A stretch of DNA of 37,533 nt from Planctomycetota bacterium. GTDB lineage: Bacteria > Planctomycetota > Phycisphaerae > WQYP01. The position numbers and the translations under genes were made by a program. Shown piece by piece: positions 16,018 to 24,054 of the stretch. The notes beneath the pieces are model-generated. The model was not told where the DNA came from. It made no database searches and saw only the letters and a program-made list of their open reading frames with translations. The stretch lies in assembly GCA_021785435.1 (NCBI GenBank), contig JAJYFE010000027.1, positions 1-37,533 of the forward strand. Direction: 5' to 3'. Positions within the stretch are counted from its first letter, which is position 1. The number at the start of each line of letters is the position of its first letter.

Positions 16018-18246
16018 ATGAAAAACGCAATATCGAAAAAGGCAGTAGGGATGGCGGTGGCGTTGACTGGGATGGCCGCTGTGGCGTCCGCCGGGCGGCC
16101 GCCAACGCCGGCGGCGGTCCCCCCTGTGGCCACCGCGGCGGTGGGTGGGCGTTTCATCACCACCCTGCCCATCGACGGGGGAAAGGTGACGATCAACCTC
16201 GACAGGCCGTTTAGCCCCTTGCTGCTGCGTTTCAACGGGCAAAGACTATCTCTGATCAAGCATCTCGGGCCGGTAATTCGAATAAAGCATCACACGTTTA
16301 TGCCGGGCCGCTACAGGCTCCGGTTGTTTCGCAGTTCCGTCGACGTCCGTGCCCGGCGGGTTTACGCGATGTACCGGATCTTGGGAATTTCCAGCCCGAC
16401 TTACTACTGGATGACCTTTGCCATGACGGGCCCTTTTATCAAGATCGACTTGGGTTTGAGTGAACCAATCGCCTCGGAAGTGGAGCCTGGCCGGCTTGCG
16501 CGGCCCGCGGCCTTTAAGCCCTTTACGGTGACCACGCGTATTCGCGAGGCTTGGCCGGGCAACGTGGTACAGGCCGGGTTTTGGAATCGCCGCGGGCATT
16601 TCTGGTTATACGGCCAGTGGAACTGGGAACGGTCAAATTCCGTCAACGGCGCCCAAGTTGGCCTTAAGGCCCGGCACTGGCGCCGGAATATCGCTCCCCC
16701 GGCCAAGTACCCGCCTTTCGCCTTCGGGCTTCGCCGGCTGGTGCGCGAACAATTGGTCGTTGGGGTCAGCACCAACCTCTGGAAAGCGGTTGGGCCGTTG
16801 CCGAACCAACCCAGCCAGTATGGGCCGCAGCTGGCCAAGAGCATGTTCGTGGATTTGTGGGACTACAATTACAAGAACAACCAGGTGTTTCTCAAGCGAT
16901 TAGGCCGGGAAGTGGCGGGGACAATTCGTTTCTACACGATCATTCAGACCTGGCAGTACGGTGGATTCGATTACGCCAACCCGGACGCCTACTGGCCCCC
17001 GAAATATCCGCCGTGCACTGACAAGATATACGGCAACCTGCGCGACCTAAGGGGCTTGATCGCGACGGCCAAGCGCTTCGGATGGGTGGGCCTCCGCGAC
17101 AATTACCTCTTCATCGGCCACCACGCCGGCCCCAGTTACAAGGCCGGCCTGTTCAAGGAATCCATGGCCCGACCGGTTCCGCCCGGGTGGCCGCCAATGG
17201 ACCTCGCCCTGCACCGCCTGCGGTACGCCCGGGGGAAGGGGCGCTCCTCATTCTCCGATTGGTCGCGCCTAGCCCGGTTCCAGGAAACGGATATCGCCAA
17301 TTCGTTCGGCACGGATGCCGAGTTTGTGGACCAACTCGGATCCACAGGGCCAGCGTACTCGGTGGAGCCGCCCTGGAGCATTGGCGCCGGAGTGGGGCGG
17401 TTTCTTATCTACACGGAGCGCCACTTTGCACGCCTGGAGGTCCGCTTGCACCATGGTCCCCTGAGCAGCGAGACCCTGCTGAACACACCTTTACTGGGTC
17501 GCTGGATCGCCACCGGCGACTATGGCGTTTTCGACGGCGCTAACCGTCTGCTGACCCCCGCCTATAAGCTGCACGAACTGCAACGGCTCAGCGCCTTCGC
17601 CGGCATGGGCCTGGGCTACCGCTTTTTCACCTTCCCTAGGGCCGGCTGGCTGGGCTACGGCAGCGCACGCTACTTTGGCACGCCCGCCCACCCCTATCGT
17701 GGCATCGACGCTTACAACGCCATGACCGTGCTTTGGGGAAACGGCGCCTACTATTTCTGCTACCCCTTGCAAGCCTACAACCGGGATGAGCCTTTTACGA
17801 TAGCGATGACCATTGGCGTCCTGCAACGCTATTACGATCTGGTGCCGGTCAGGCGCATCCTCTACCGGTGGCATGATCGATGGCAGACGCTTAACGACCT
17901 GATGCGGGATGCGGATATCCATTTCGAGCCGGCACAGGATAACTGTCCGGCATTCAAAGTGATCCGGGTCGAATACAGCAACGGTCTGGTTGTTACCGTT
18001 AACCGAGGCCAAACTCCTTTTGTCGTCCGCGCGGGTGGGACGCCGCTGACGCTTCCGAAAAACGGTTGGGTGGGGGCCATGCCTAACGGTTCGGTGCTGG
18101 TTTATTCCGCGGTCGGCCCCCTCGCCACAAGGCGAATAGACTTTTCTTTCGATAAGCGACGGGGCATCCGCTTCATCAATCCGCGCGGGCAGACCGTGGA
18201 AGGGGTAACCGGGGCCACCCTCTGGTTGCACGGAAAAAAGCGGTGA
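16018..18246 (+). CDS. Large secreted protein, probable glycan-active enzyme of unknown family
   Basis: Protein of 742 aa with a clear signal peptide (MKNAISKKAVGMAVALTGMAAVASAG). AGGAG six bases before ATG 16018 fixes the start. The first 300 residues look beta-rich (mutarotase or sandwich-like). The centre (about 320-620) is rich in aromatic residues and has segments such as IRFYTIIQTWQYGGFDY, GWVGLRDNYLFIGHHAGPSY and SFSDWSRLARFQETDIANSFG, resembling a TIM-barrel glycosidase with several Asp, Glu and His candidates. A beta-rich C-terminus follows. I do not recognise the family with certainty; a distant relation to GH101/DUF5696-type enzymes is a guess. Its neighbours, the GH38-like enzyme and a sulfatase, support a role in glycan degradation outside the cytoplasm. 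Confidence 0.7.
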   Translation: MKNAISKKAVGMAVALTGMAAVASAGRPPTPAAVPPVATAAVGGRFITTLPIDGGKVTINLDRPFSPLLLRFNGQRLSLIKHLGPVIRIKHHTFMPGRYRLRLFRSSVDVRARRVYAMYRILGISSPTYYWMTFAMTGPFIKIDLGLSEPIASEVEPGRLARPAAFKPFTVTTRIREAWPGNVVQAGFWNRRGHFWLYGQWNWERSNSVNGAQVGLKARHWRRNIAPPAKYPPFAFGLRRLVREQLVVGVSTNLWKAVGPLPNQPSQYGPQLAKSMFVDLWDYNYKNNQVFLKRLGREVAGTIRFYTIIQTWQYGGFDYANPDAYWPPKYPPCTDKIYGNLRDLRGLIATAKRFGWVGLRDNYLFIGHHAGPSYKAGLFKESMARPVPPGWPPMDLALHRLRYARGKGRSSFSDWSRLARFQETDIANSFGTDAEFVDQLGSTGPAYSVEPPWSIGAGVGRFLIYTERHFARLEVRLHHGPLSSETLLNTPLLGRWIATGDYGVFDGANRLLTPAYKLHELQRLSAFAGMGLGYRFFTFPRAGWLGYGSARYFGTPAHPYRGIDAYNAMTVLWGNGAYYFCYPLQAYNRDEPFTIAMTIGVLQRYYDLVPVRRILYRWHDRWQTLNDLMRDADIHFEPAQDNCPAFKVIRVEYSNGLVVTVNRGQTPFVVRAGGTPLTLPKNGWVGAMPNGSVLVYSAVGPLATRRIDFSFDKRRGIRFINPRGQTVEGVTGATLWLHGKKR

Positions 18247-18287
18247 AAAACAGGGGAACGCCCGCACGCCGACGGGGAGGGAAATAC

Positions 18288-19976
18288 ATGACACCAAACG
18301 TCTTCGTAATCATCACGGACGATCTGGGTTGGGGGGATATTGCGGCGCACGGCAATCGCCAGCTCCGCACGCCGCATCTGGACGTCCTGCGCGGGCAGTC
18401 GGTGCGGCTGAATCGTTATTGCTCCGGTCCGCTTTGCACCCCCGCGCGCGCGGCGCTCATGACCGGGCGGTACCCCTACCGCACGCGGGCCATCGACACC
18501 TACCAGGGGCGTTCCATGATGGACCCCAACGAGATCACGTTGGCCCAAGTGCTACGCGACCACGGCTACACGACCGGTATCTTCGGTAAATGGCATCTCG
18601 GCGACAGTTATCCCATGCGCGCCGTCGACAGGGGTTTCGAGGAAGCCGTGGTTCATAATGGCGGCGGCCTGCGCCAACCGGCGAATATTGGACGCGATAG
18701 CTACTTTGATCCGGACCTGATGCACAATGGCGTGTTGGAACGTTACCAGGGCTACTGTACCGATATCTACGCCGATGCGGCGATTGACTTTATCCGCCGC
18801 CACCAGTCCCACCCCTTCCTTTGTTACCTGGCGACCAACGCCCCGCACGATCCCCTGGAGGTGGCCGAGCGGTGGGCCGGGCCATACCGCCACGCCGGTA
18901 TGCCGGACGGAATAGCCCGGCTGTATGGGATGGTGGAAAATATCGATTGGAACGTGGGCCGTGTGCTGGCGGCACTGGATCAGCTGAGCCTGGCGCCGCG
19001 GACCATCGTGCTGTTTGCCTCGGACCACGGCCCACGGCACGACCCGGTGCGATTCAACGGGGGACTGCGGGATCAGAAGACTTCCGTGTACGAGGGTGGC
19101 ATCCGCGCGCCGTGCTTCTGGCGCTGGCCGGGGCGGTTTAGCGCGGGTGTCGATATAGACCGGATCGCCAACCCGATCGACGTACTGCCGACGCTGGCGG
19201 CGGCCTGCGGCGCCGCCATGCCGACGGATCGCGCCATAGACGGGGTTAACCTATTGCCGTTACTAAGCGGTCAGATCCGCCCCGACCAATGGCCGGATCG
19301 GGTGATCTGCCTGCAATGGCACCGGGGCGATCAGCCCACGCCCTATCGTAATGCCACTGCGGTCGGCCAACGCTTCAAGTGGATTTCGCCGGCGGGGTGG
19401 GAGGAACGTTTGCACTGGCGCAGCCCGCCCTTCTCCGCCCCCGACGAATTGTATGATCTGCCGAACGATCCGGGCGAACGCCAAAATTTGGCCGGGACGC
19501 ATCCCGACCTGGTTGCCGAGCTTCGCGGGGCCTATGCGCGTTGGTTCGACGATGTGTCACGCACGCGGCCGGATAACTATGCCCCGCCACGAATCACCAT
19601 CGGCAGCCAGGCTGAACGGGTCACCTGGCTGACCCGCCAAGACTGGCGGTGCTATGAACCGGACCATGAGCAGCGCGGTTGGGGTATCGATAATCCCGGT
19701 TTTTGGGAGGTTCAGGTCGCGCGGGCTGGCGCCTATCAGATCAGCGTCGATCTGCCTGTCCTTTCCGAGCCAGGAACTTTGTGTGTTCGGTGCGGGGGGT
19801 ATGCGTTCCGGCAACCGGTCCAGCCTGCCGAGGTGAACGCCGGGCTGATCACGCGGATGATTGGACCCGTGCCTTTGGCCAGCGGTCCCACCCGCTTGGA
19901 GGCGGTGGTGGAACGCGATCCCGCCGGTCCAGCGGGACGATACGGCGTGGACCGTGTGGCGGTCGCCCCGGCATGA
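18288..19976 (+). CDS. Class I sulfatase with C-terminal beta-sandwich domain
   Basis: Arylsulfatase-family enzyme of 562 aa. Metal-binding D11-D12 in IITDDLGWGD; the formylglycine motif C50-TPAR in LCTPARAALMTGRYP, which a formylglycine-generating enzyme must convert; GKWHLGD; and FASDHGP further on. The last 95 or so residues (EVQVARAGAYQISVDLP...) form an extra beta-sandwich-like domain, often associated with carbohydrate contact. GGGAGG before ATG 18288 decides the start. No signal peptide is visible, so it may be cytoplasmic or exported in an unrecognised way. It would remove sulfate esters from the glycan attacked by the neighbouring hydrolases. Confidence 0.9.
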   Translation: MTPNVFVIITDDLGWGDIAAHGNRQLRTPHLDVLRGQSVRLNRYCSGPLCTPARAALMTGRYPYRTRAIDTYQGRSMMDPNEITLAQVLRDHGYTTGIFGKWHLGDSYPMRAVDRGFEEAVVHNGGGLRQPANIGRDSYFDPDLMHNGVLERYQGYCTDIYADAAIDFIRRHQSHPFLCYLATNAPHDPLEVAERWAGPYRHAGMPDGIARLYGMVENIDWNVGRVLAALDQLSLAPRTIVLFASDHGPRHDPVRFNGGLRDQKTSVYEGGIRAPCFWRWPGRFSAGVDIDRIANPIDVLPTLAAACGAAMPTDRAIDGVNLLPLLSGQIRPDQWPDRVICLQWHRGDQPTPYRNATAVGQRFKWISPAGWEERLHWRSPPFSAPDELYDLPNDPGERQNLAGTHPDLVAELRGAYARWFDDVSRTRPDNYAPPRITIGSQAERVTWLTRQDWRCYEPDHEQRGWGIDNPGFWEVQVARAGAYQISVDLPVLSEPGTLCVRCGGYAFRQPVQPAEVNAGLITRMIGPVPLASGPTRLEAVVERDPAGPAGRYGVDRVAVAPA

Positions 19977-20071
19977 TACAGCCAAAAAAGGTCCGTACGA
20001 CAAACAGAAGGCGGTTGGAACACTGGAACGGAAACAGTGGAGCTTGGACTTTAAAACCTGTGGAGAACAAC

Positions 20072-21097
20072 ATGCGATTTCATGAGGTGGTAATTACGGG
20101 ACCCGGCCAAGTGGAGGTGCGTCCGGGAGAACTGGACCTGTCGACCATCGGCCCGCACCAAGTGGTCATCGAAACGGAATGCTCGGTCATCAGCGCCGGC
20201 ACGGAGCTGGCGAATTACACGGGTACCGAACCCCGCGTTTTCGAAAAAGGCAGCTGGTGCGCCTACCCCTGGCGGCCCGGCTACGGCAATGTGGGCATCG
20301 TGCGGGCTGCGGGACAGTCCGTGACGAACGCTCGCGTGGGAGAACGAGTTTTCACCTTCGCCGAGCATTCCTCCCTGGTGTGCTACAGCGACGAAAAACT
20401 GATTTTTCCCGTGCCTGCGGGAATGGACCCGGCCTTGGCCGCGGCCACGCGCATGGCCGGAGTGTCTATCACGGCCCTGTTGGTGAGCACGTTGGAGAAC
20501 GATCCTTGGGTGGTCGTTTTTGGCCTGGGCATGGTGGGTAATCTGGCAGCGCAGATTTTTCGCCTGCGCGGCTGTCGGGTCATCGGCGTGGATCCCCTGT
20601 CCGCCCGCCGTGAGCTTGCCCGGCGCTGCGGCATTGGCCAGACCATTGGCGGCGAGGGTGACCAGGTGACCGAGCAGATCAGGCGTATCACCGGCGGAGC
20701 GCTGGGGGACATCGTCGTCGAATCCGTGGGCCACAGCGCCGTGGCTTTGCAGGCCGTCGGGGCCACCGCGGCATTGGGACAATTGGTGCTCCTGGGATCA
20801 CCGCGGGCTCCGGTGCGGACCAATCTGACCGAGTTCCTCAGCGACGTCCACCTGCGGGGAATTCGGGTGCAGGGGGCGCTGGAATGGCGCTGGCCAACCT
20901 ATCCTGATCCCTTCGGACGGCTCTCGCATTTCACTAAATTTGAAATGATCTTCGCCTGGATTCAGCGCGGCCTCCTTCAGCTGGAGCCGCTTATCTCACA
21001 CCGCCTGCCGCCGACGCGCATCGTGGAGGCGTACAATGGTCTGCGCGACCGCCCGGAAGTCTTCACCGGCGTTGTGTTGGATTGGCGCCAGCCATAA
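20072..21097 (+). CDS. Zinc-independent MDR-family dehydrogenase
   Basis: Medium-chain dehydrogenase/reductase of 341 aa. The N-terminal GroES-like domain contains SVISAGTELANYTG and PGYGNVGIV. The Rossmann domain contains VVVFGLGMVGNLAAQIFRLRGCRVIGVD. The cysteine and histidine ligands of catalytic and structural zinc are missing, placing it with the bacteriochlorophyllide/inositol-type 'zinc-binding' dehydrogenases often found in planctomycetal sugar clusters. A Shine-Dalgarno-like TGGAGA precedes ATG 20072 by about six bases. It probably oxidises a sugar or polyol released by the upstream enzymes. The final codons run close to the next gene, suggesting one operon. Confidence 0.87.
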   Translation: MRFHEVVITGPGQVEVRPGELDLSTIGPHQVVIETECSVISAGTELANYTGTEPRVFEKGSWCAYPWRPGYGNVGIVRAAGQSVTNARVGERVFTFAEHSSLVCYSDEKLIFPVPAGMDPALAAATRMAGVSITALLVSTLENDPWVVVFGLGMVGNLAAQIFRLRGCRVIGVDPLSARRELARRCGIGQTIGGEGDQVTEQIRRITGGALGDIVVESVGHSAVALQAVGATAALGQLVLLGSPRAPVRTNLTEFLSDVHLRGIRVQGALEWRWPTYPDPFGRLSHFTKFEMIFAWIQRGLLQLEPLISHRLPPTRIVEAYNGLRDRPEVFTGVVLDWRQP

Positions 21098-21137
21098 CCT
21101 CCAACCGGGAAAACGGCAGGAGGGAAGGGGTCACGAG

Positions 21138-22163
21138 GTGGAAATCGTTCGGGTGCGGGGATTGCCGAGTTGCTTAGGGATAATCGTCGCGTGTTTTTTC
21201 ACCGGATCCCTCCGTGCCGGTGGACAAGGCATGCGCGCAAGGGCTCCCTATCCCGTGATCACCCTGACCAACGGGCTGGTCGCGCTTGGGGTGTACCTCC
21301 CCGGTCCCGAGGGCTACTATCGAGGCCCTCGGTTCGACTGGTCCGGTATGGTTGCCCGCGTCACCTACAAAGGGCACACGTTCTTTCGCCAATGGAAAAG
21401 GCCCCACGATCCACTCGACCAGGAAGATGGCATCGGCACGGCCGAGGAGTTCGGTTGTGGCTTTGAGGGCATGCCACCGCCCATGGACTACGGGACTGCG
21501 TCCGTGGGGCAGACATTCTTGAAGATCGGCGTCGGCCTGTTACTGAAGGTCAGACAGCCGACCTACTTGTTCACCTATCCCTACCGCATCATCAAAGCCG
21601 GACGATGGAGAATTCACCACGGCAAAAACTGGCTGGGGTTCAGGCAGGTGATGTCGGATGGCCGGGGCTGGGCATACCTGTACCGCAAGCGTATTACCTT
21701 ACCTTCCGGGTCGGCCGAATTCATCATTTCCCACTATCTTAAGAATACCGGCCACCGAACCATCTTCACCACGACGTACTGCCACAATATGGTGGCGATC
21801 GACAACGATCCAATCGGGCCGGAGTACAAGGTGGAATTTCCCTTCGCGGCCAAACTTGTGCGAAATTGGCGCGGACTAGCTAGGAGTCGGGGAAAAACGA
21901 TTACCTTTCGGCGCCCCGTGGCCAAGGGAGAAGAGGAGTTCAGCGATCTGCGCGGGTTTCGGCATAAGGTTGCCGATAACGAGGCTACGGTGATCAACAT
22001 GAAGACCGGTGCCGAGATCACAATCCTCGGCAATCGGCCGCTCCTGGCCTTTCATTTCTTCGTCGCCCGGACCGTGGTTTGCCCGGAGAATTTCATCCGT
22101 ATCGAGTTGAAGCCCGGCCAGGTGACCACGTGGAGAAACGTGTACCGACTTGGGGTACGGTAG
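21138..22163 (+). CDS. Secreted mutarotase-like (galactose mutarotase fold) protein
   Basis: Protein of 341 aa starting with GTG at 21138, supported by a purine-rich GGGAAGGGG about seven bases upstream. The N-terminus (VEIVRVRGLPSCLGIIVACFFTGSLRAGG) is a signal peptide. The mature part shows the beta-rich pattern of aldose-1-epimerase-like proteins (FFRQWKRPHD, GIGTAEEFGCGFEG, TYCHNMVAIDNDPIGPEYKVEFPF, with a C-terminal IRIELKPGQVTTWRNVY). The late ELKPGQ-x-TW stretch is common in planctomycetal homologues. Possible roles are sugar epimerisation or glycan binding outside the cytoplasm; enzymatic activity is not shown by the sequence. Confidence 0.75.
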   Translation: MEIVRVRGLPSCLGIIVACFFTGSLRAGGQGMRARAPYPVITLTNGLVALGVYLPGPEGYYRGPRFDWSGMVARVTYKGHTFFRQWKRPHDPLDQEDGIGTAEEFGCGFEGMPPPMDYGTASVGQTFLKIGVGLLLKVRQPTYLFTYPYRIIKAGRWRIHHGKNWLGFRQVMSDGRGWAYLYRKRITLPSGSAEFIISHYLKNTGHRTIFTTTYCHNMVAIDNDPIGPEYKVEFPFAAKLVRNWRGLARSRGKTITFRRPVAKGEEEFSDLRGFRHKVADNEATVINMKTGAEITILGNRPLLAFHFFVARTVVCPENFIRIELKPGQVTTWRNVYRLGVR

Positions 22164-22504
22164 TGGCGCGGCGGCATCGTCGGTGGCTTGGACAGGAACG
22201 TGGCGGGAATGTCTTATTGATTATGTAGGATCAGCATGTGGCGACCTATACGGAACATGAGGGGCGTCCGCGGGTGCTCAGGCCGAATCTGGATCCTTTG
22301 GCCCTCGGAGGTACGCGCTTCCGCCAAACTTGCACGCAAAGCCCGGCGTGCGAGCCCATCCGGGCTGGGGTGCTCACGGGCGGCAGTCCATTTTCGAATG
22401 GCTGCCGATGGCTCGGAGATTCCAGAGGGAGCGGGGGCCCGGTTAACCCAATGGTCGGCGATGAAACGGTAATGCAGGATGCGCGTACAGATGGAGTATT
22501 CCCC
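22164..22504. other. Gene-free gap upstream of the frameshifted secreted protein
   Basis: 341 bases with open stretches in several frames but none with a recognisable protein or a Shine-Dalgarno at its start. A possible promoter (TGGACA, 17 bp, TCTTAT) lies near 22189-22217 but is weak. The GGAG at 22493-22496 belongs to the ATG at 22505. The stretch may be decayed coding sequence. Confidence 0.4.
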
Positions 22505-23219
22505 ATGGGAATAAAGAGGAAATTTCTGCGCGGCCGTGCCGTCGGCATTGTGGCGACGGTGGTAGCAAGCGCGGCTTGGATCGCAGTATCCGGCGGTGGA
22601 GCGCGTCCGGCTACGGCTGGTCATTCGCGCGAATCCGGTCGCCACGGCTGATCCACTTCGCCCGGTGGAGCTCAAGCTGGCGGGACGGTTCAATCATCGT
22701 CGGACCGATCCGGTGGTGGTTCCCATAGTCATTCGTCTGGACAAGGTCCCTGCGGCCGCCGGGCTCACGGCCCGGACATTGGGCTGGGCGAATGTCGATC
22801 GCTGGCAGGTGAATTCGTCCGGAAAGATGAACATCGCCGCAGATCCGCGGCAGCGCGCGGTCCGCGTCCACGTAACGTTCCCACCGGGCGTCGATCATTG
22901 GATATATCCCTACCTGCGCTTGCATCGGCCCGCCGAAAGCCTGGCGAAATCGGTGGGGCTAACCTTTCAGGTCAAGAGCGGGCCGATCACCGCGGGTTTC
23001 AACGATAGTGTGTTGATGGCCGTCACAGCGAAGCACTCGTACTTTTTTCCCTACCGGCTCTCTGAGCACTGGCGCACCGTGAGCATCGTCTGGTCGGTTG
23101 ATGCCCCTCCCGGGTTCGCTCCGGCCCAAGTCAGGTTGTTACGGATCGGCTGTAACCCGCGCCAGAACGATTTCACTTATTGGGTGCGCCGTCTCAAGGT
23201 CTACTACCGCAAACCGTGA
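22505..23219 (+). pseudogene. Secreted hypothetical protein interrupted by a frameshift
   Basis: A start with GGAG eight bases upstream (ATG 22505) encodes a good signal peptide (MGIKRKFLRGRAVGIVATVV...AVSGGGA) that then runs into a stop at 22649-22651. A second frame, open from about 22596 to the stop at 23217-23219, encodes about 200 residues of beta-rich protein (VRLRLVIRANPVATADPLRP..., ending DFTYWVRRLKVYY) and has no signal of its own. The two join if one base is gained or lost around 22590-22605, in the GGCGGTGG stretch. Either the gene is broken or the assembly has an indel. The mature part is not recognised; such small beta-sandwich proteins in glycan loci often bind carbohydrate. 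The frame starting with GTG at 22596 would make a cytoplasmic form, which is less likely. Confidence 0.65.
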
Positions 23220-23555
23220 AATACGAAAAGGCGGGCCCGCTTCATAGCCCCAGGGTCGCCACGGGCGACTAAACTGTAGCGCGGGGGAGCGCGAAACGGG
23301 CACGCCAATGGTTCCGTCGTGCGCGGCGAGTTGCTTGCCACCCTGCCTCACGGCAACGCGGTTACCTTCGACTACACGCCGGAACATCGGCGTGGCGACG
23401 GTTTCCACCTCTCCGACTCAAATCTGCTCTCCATCGCACCGGTGCAGACTTCCGGGTCTGCTGTCCCCGCAGGCCAGTCCCGCCAATTGACATTGCCCCA
23501 TATCTTCATCCTCCGCAGGCATCCGCTGGCCGGCAGCGCCCGCGGTTCGACAGGT
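23220..23555. other. Degenerate sequence between the frameshifted gene and the IS630 remnant
   Basis: No complete gene. A perfect 10-base palindrome GCGGGCCCGC sits at 23231-23240 just after the preceding stop; it has no loop and no T-run. A plus frame from 23319 stays open into the transposase remnant; its first part (GNAVTFDYTPEHRRGDGFHL) vaguely recalls cadherin-like or VCBS-type repeats but is too short to call. Confidence 0.4.
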
Positions 23556-24054
23556 GGATTACCTCGCTGGGTAAAGCCGAAAACGACGCCCTGCCCGCCC
23601 GAGGTGCCCATTACCGGTGAGCGGAAAAGCGTGAAGATACTCGGAGCGGTGGAATTGCAAGACCGCCGCTTCCTTGACCAGCGCGACCCAGTGTTTAACA
23701 GCCACACCTATCTCCATTTCCTGCAACGACAACTTGCCCCGCGCTACCGACAGCGGGGCGCCATCCTGGTTCAGGACAACGCCTCCTAACCACAAAGATC
23801 AAGAGGTCTGGACGTGGTTCCGTCAAAACCGCCACTGGTTGGAGGTTTAATCCGTGCCGCCTTATTCCTCGCAATTCAATCCCACCGAACGGATGTAGCA
23901 ACATACACGTAAGAACGGAGCTCACAACCGCCCCTTCCTGACCGTGGGCGAAGGGGAGCAGACACTCACACACGTGCTCGGAGAAATAAAATCCAAGCCG
24001 AAAACCATCAGCCCTTATCTTCAGCCTTTTTTAACGGCATGTCCCCTTGGTTAG
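23556..24054 (+). mobile_element. IS630-family transposase remnant
   Basis: The frame ending at 23789 contains PITGERKSVKILGAVEL, VFNSHTYLHFLQRQLAPRY and GAILVQDNAS, the catalytic-core pattern of IS630 DDE transposases (the DNA of QDNA is the second acidic site). After one extra base near 23787 the next frame continues YHKDQEVWTWFRQNRHWLEV, a TAA at 23848, VPPYSSQFNPTERM with the third acidic residue E, a TAG at 23896, then QHTRKNGAHNR. The N-terminal third and first Asp are missing. With one frameshift and two nonsense codons it cannot be active. No terminal inverted repeats or TA duplication were confirmed. Its tail overlaps the 3' end of the GH20 gene on the other strand. Confidence 0.85.

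Noticed and set aside
23231-23240. GCGGGCCCGC as a transcription terminator
   Set aside because: A perfect palindrome without a loop and without a following T-run is not a usable intrinsic terminator.
23319-23555. Cadherin-like or VCBS-like repeat fragment upstream of the IS630 remnant
   Set aside because: The resemblance is limited to a few scattered residues and no second repeat or signal peptide supports it.
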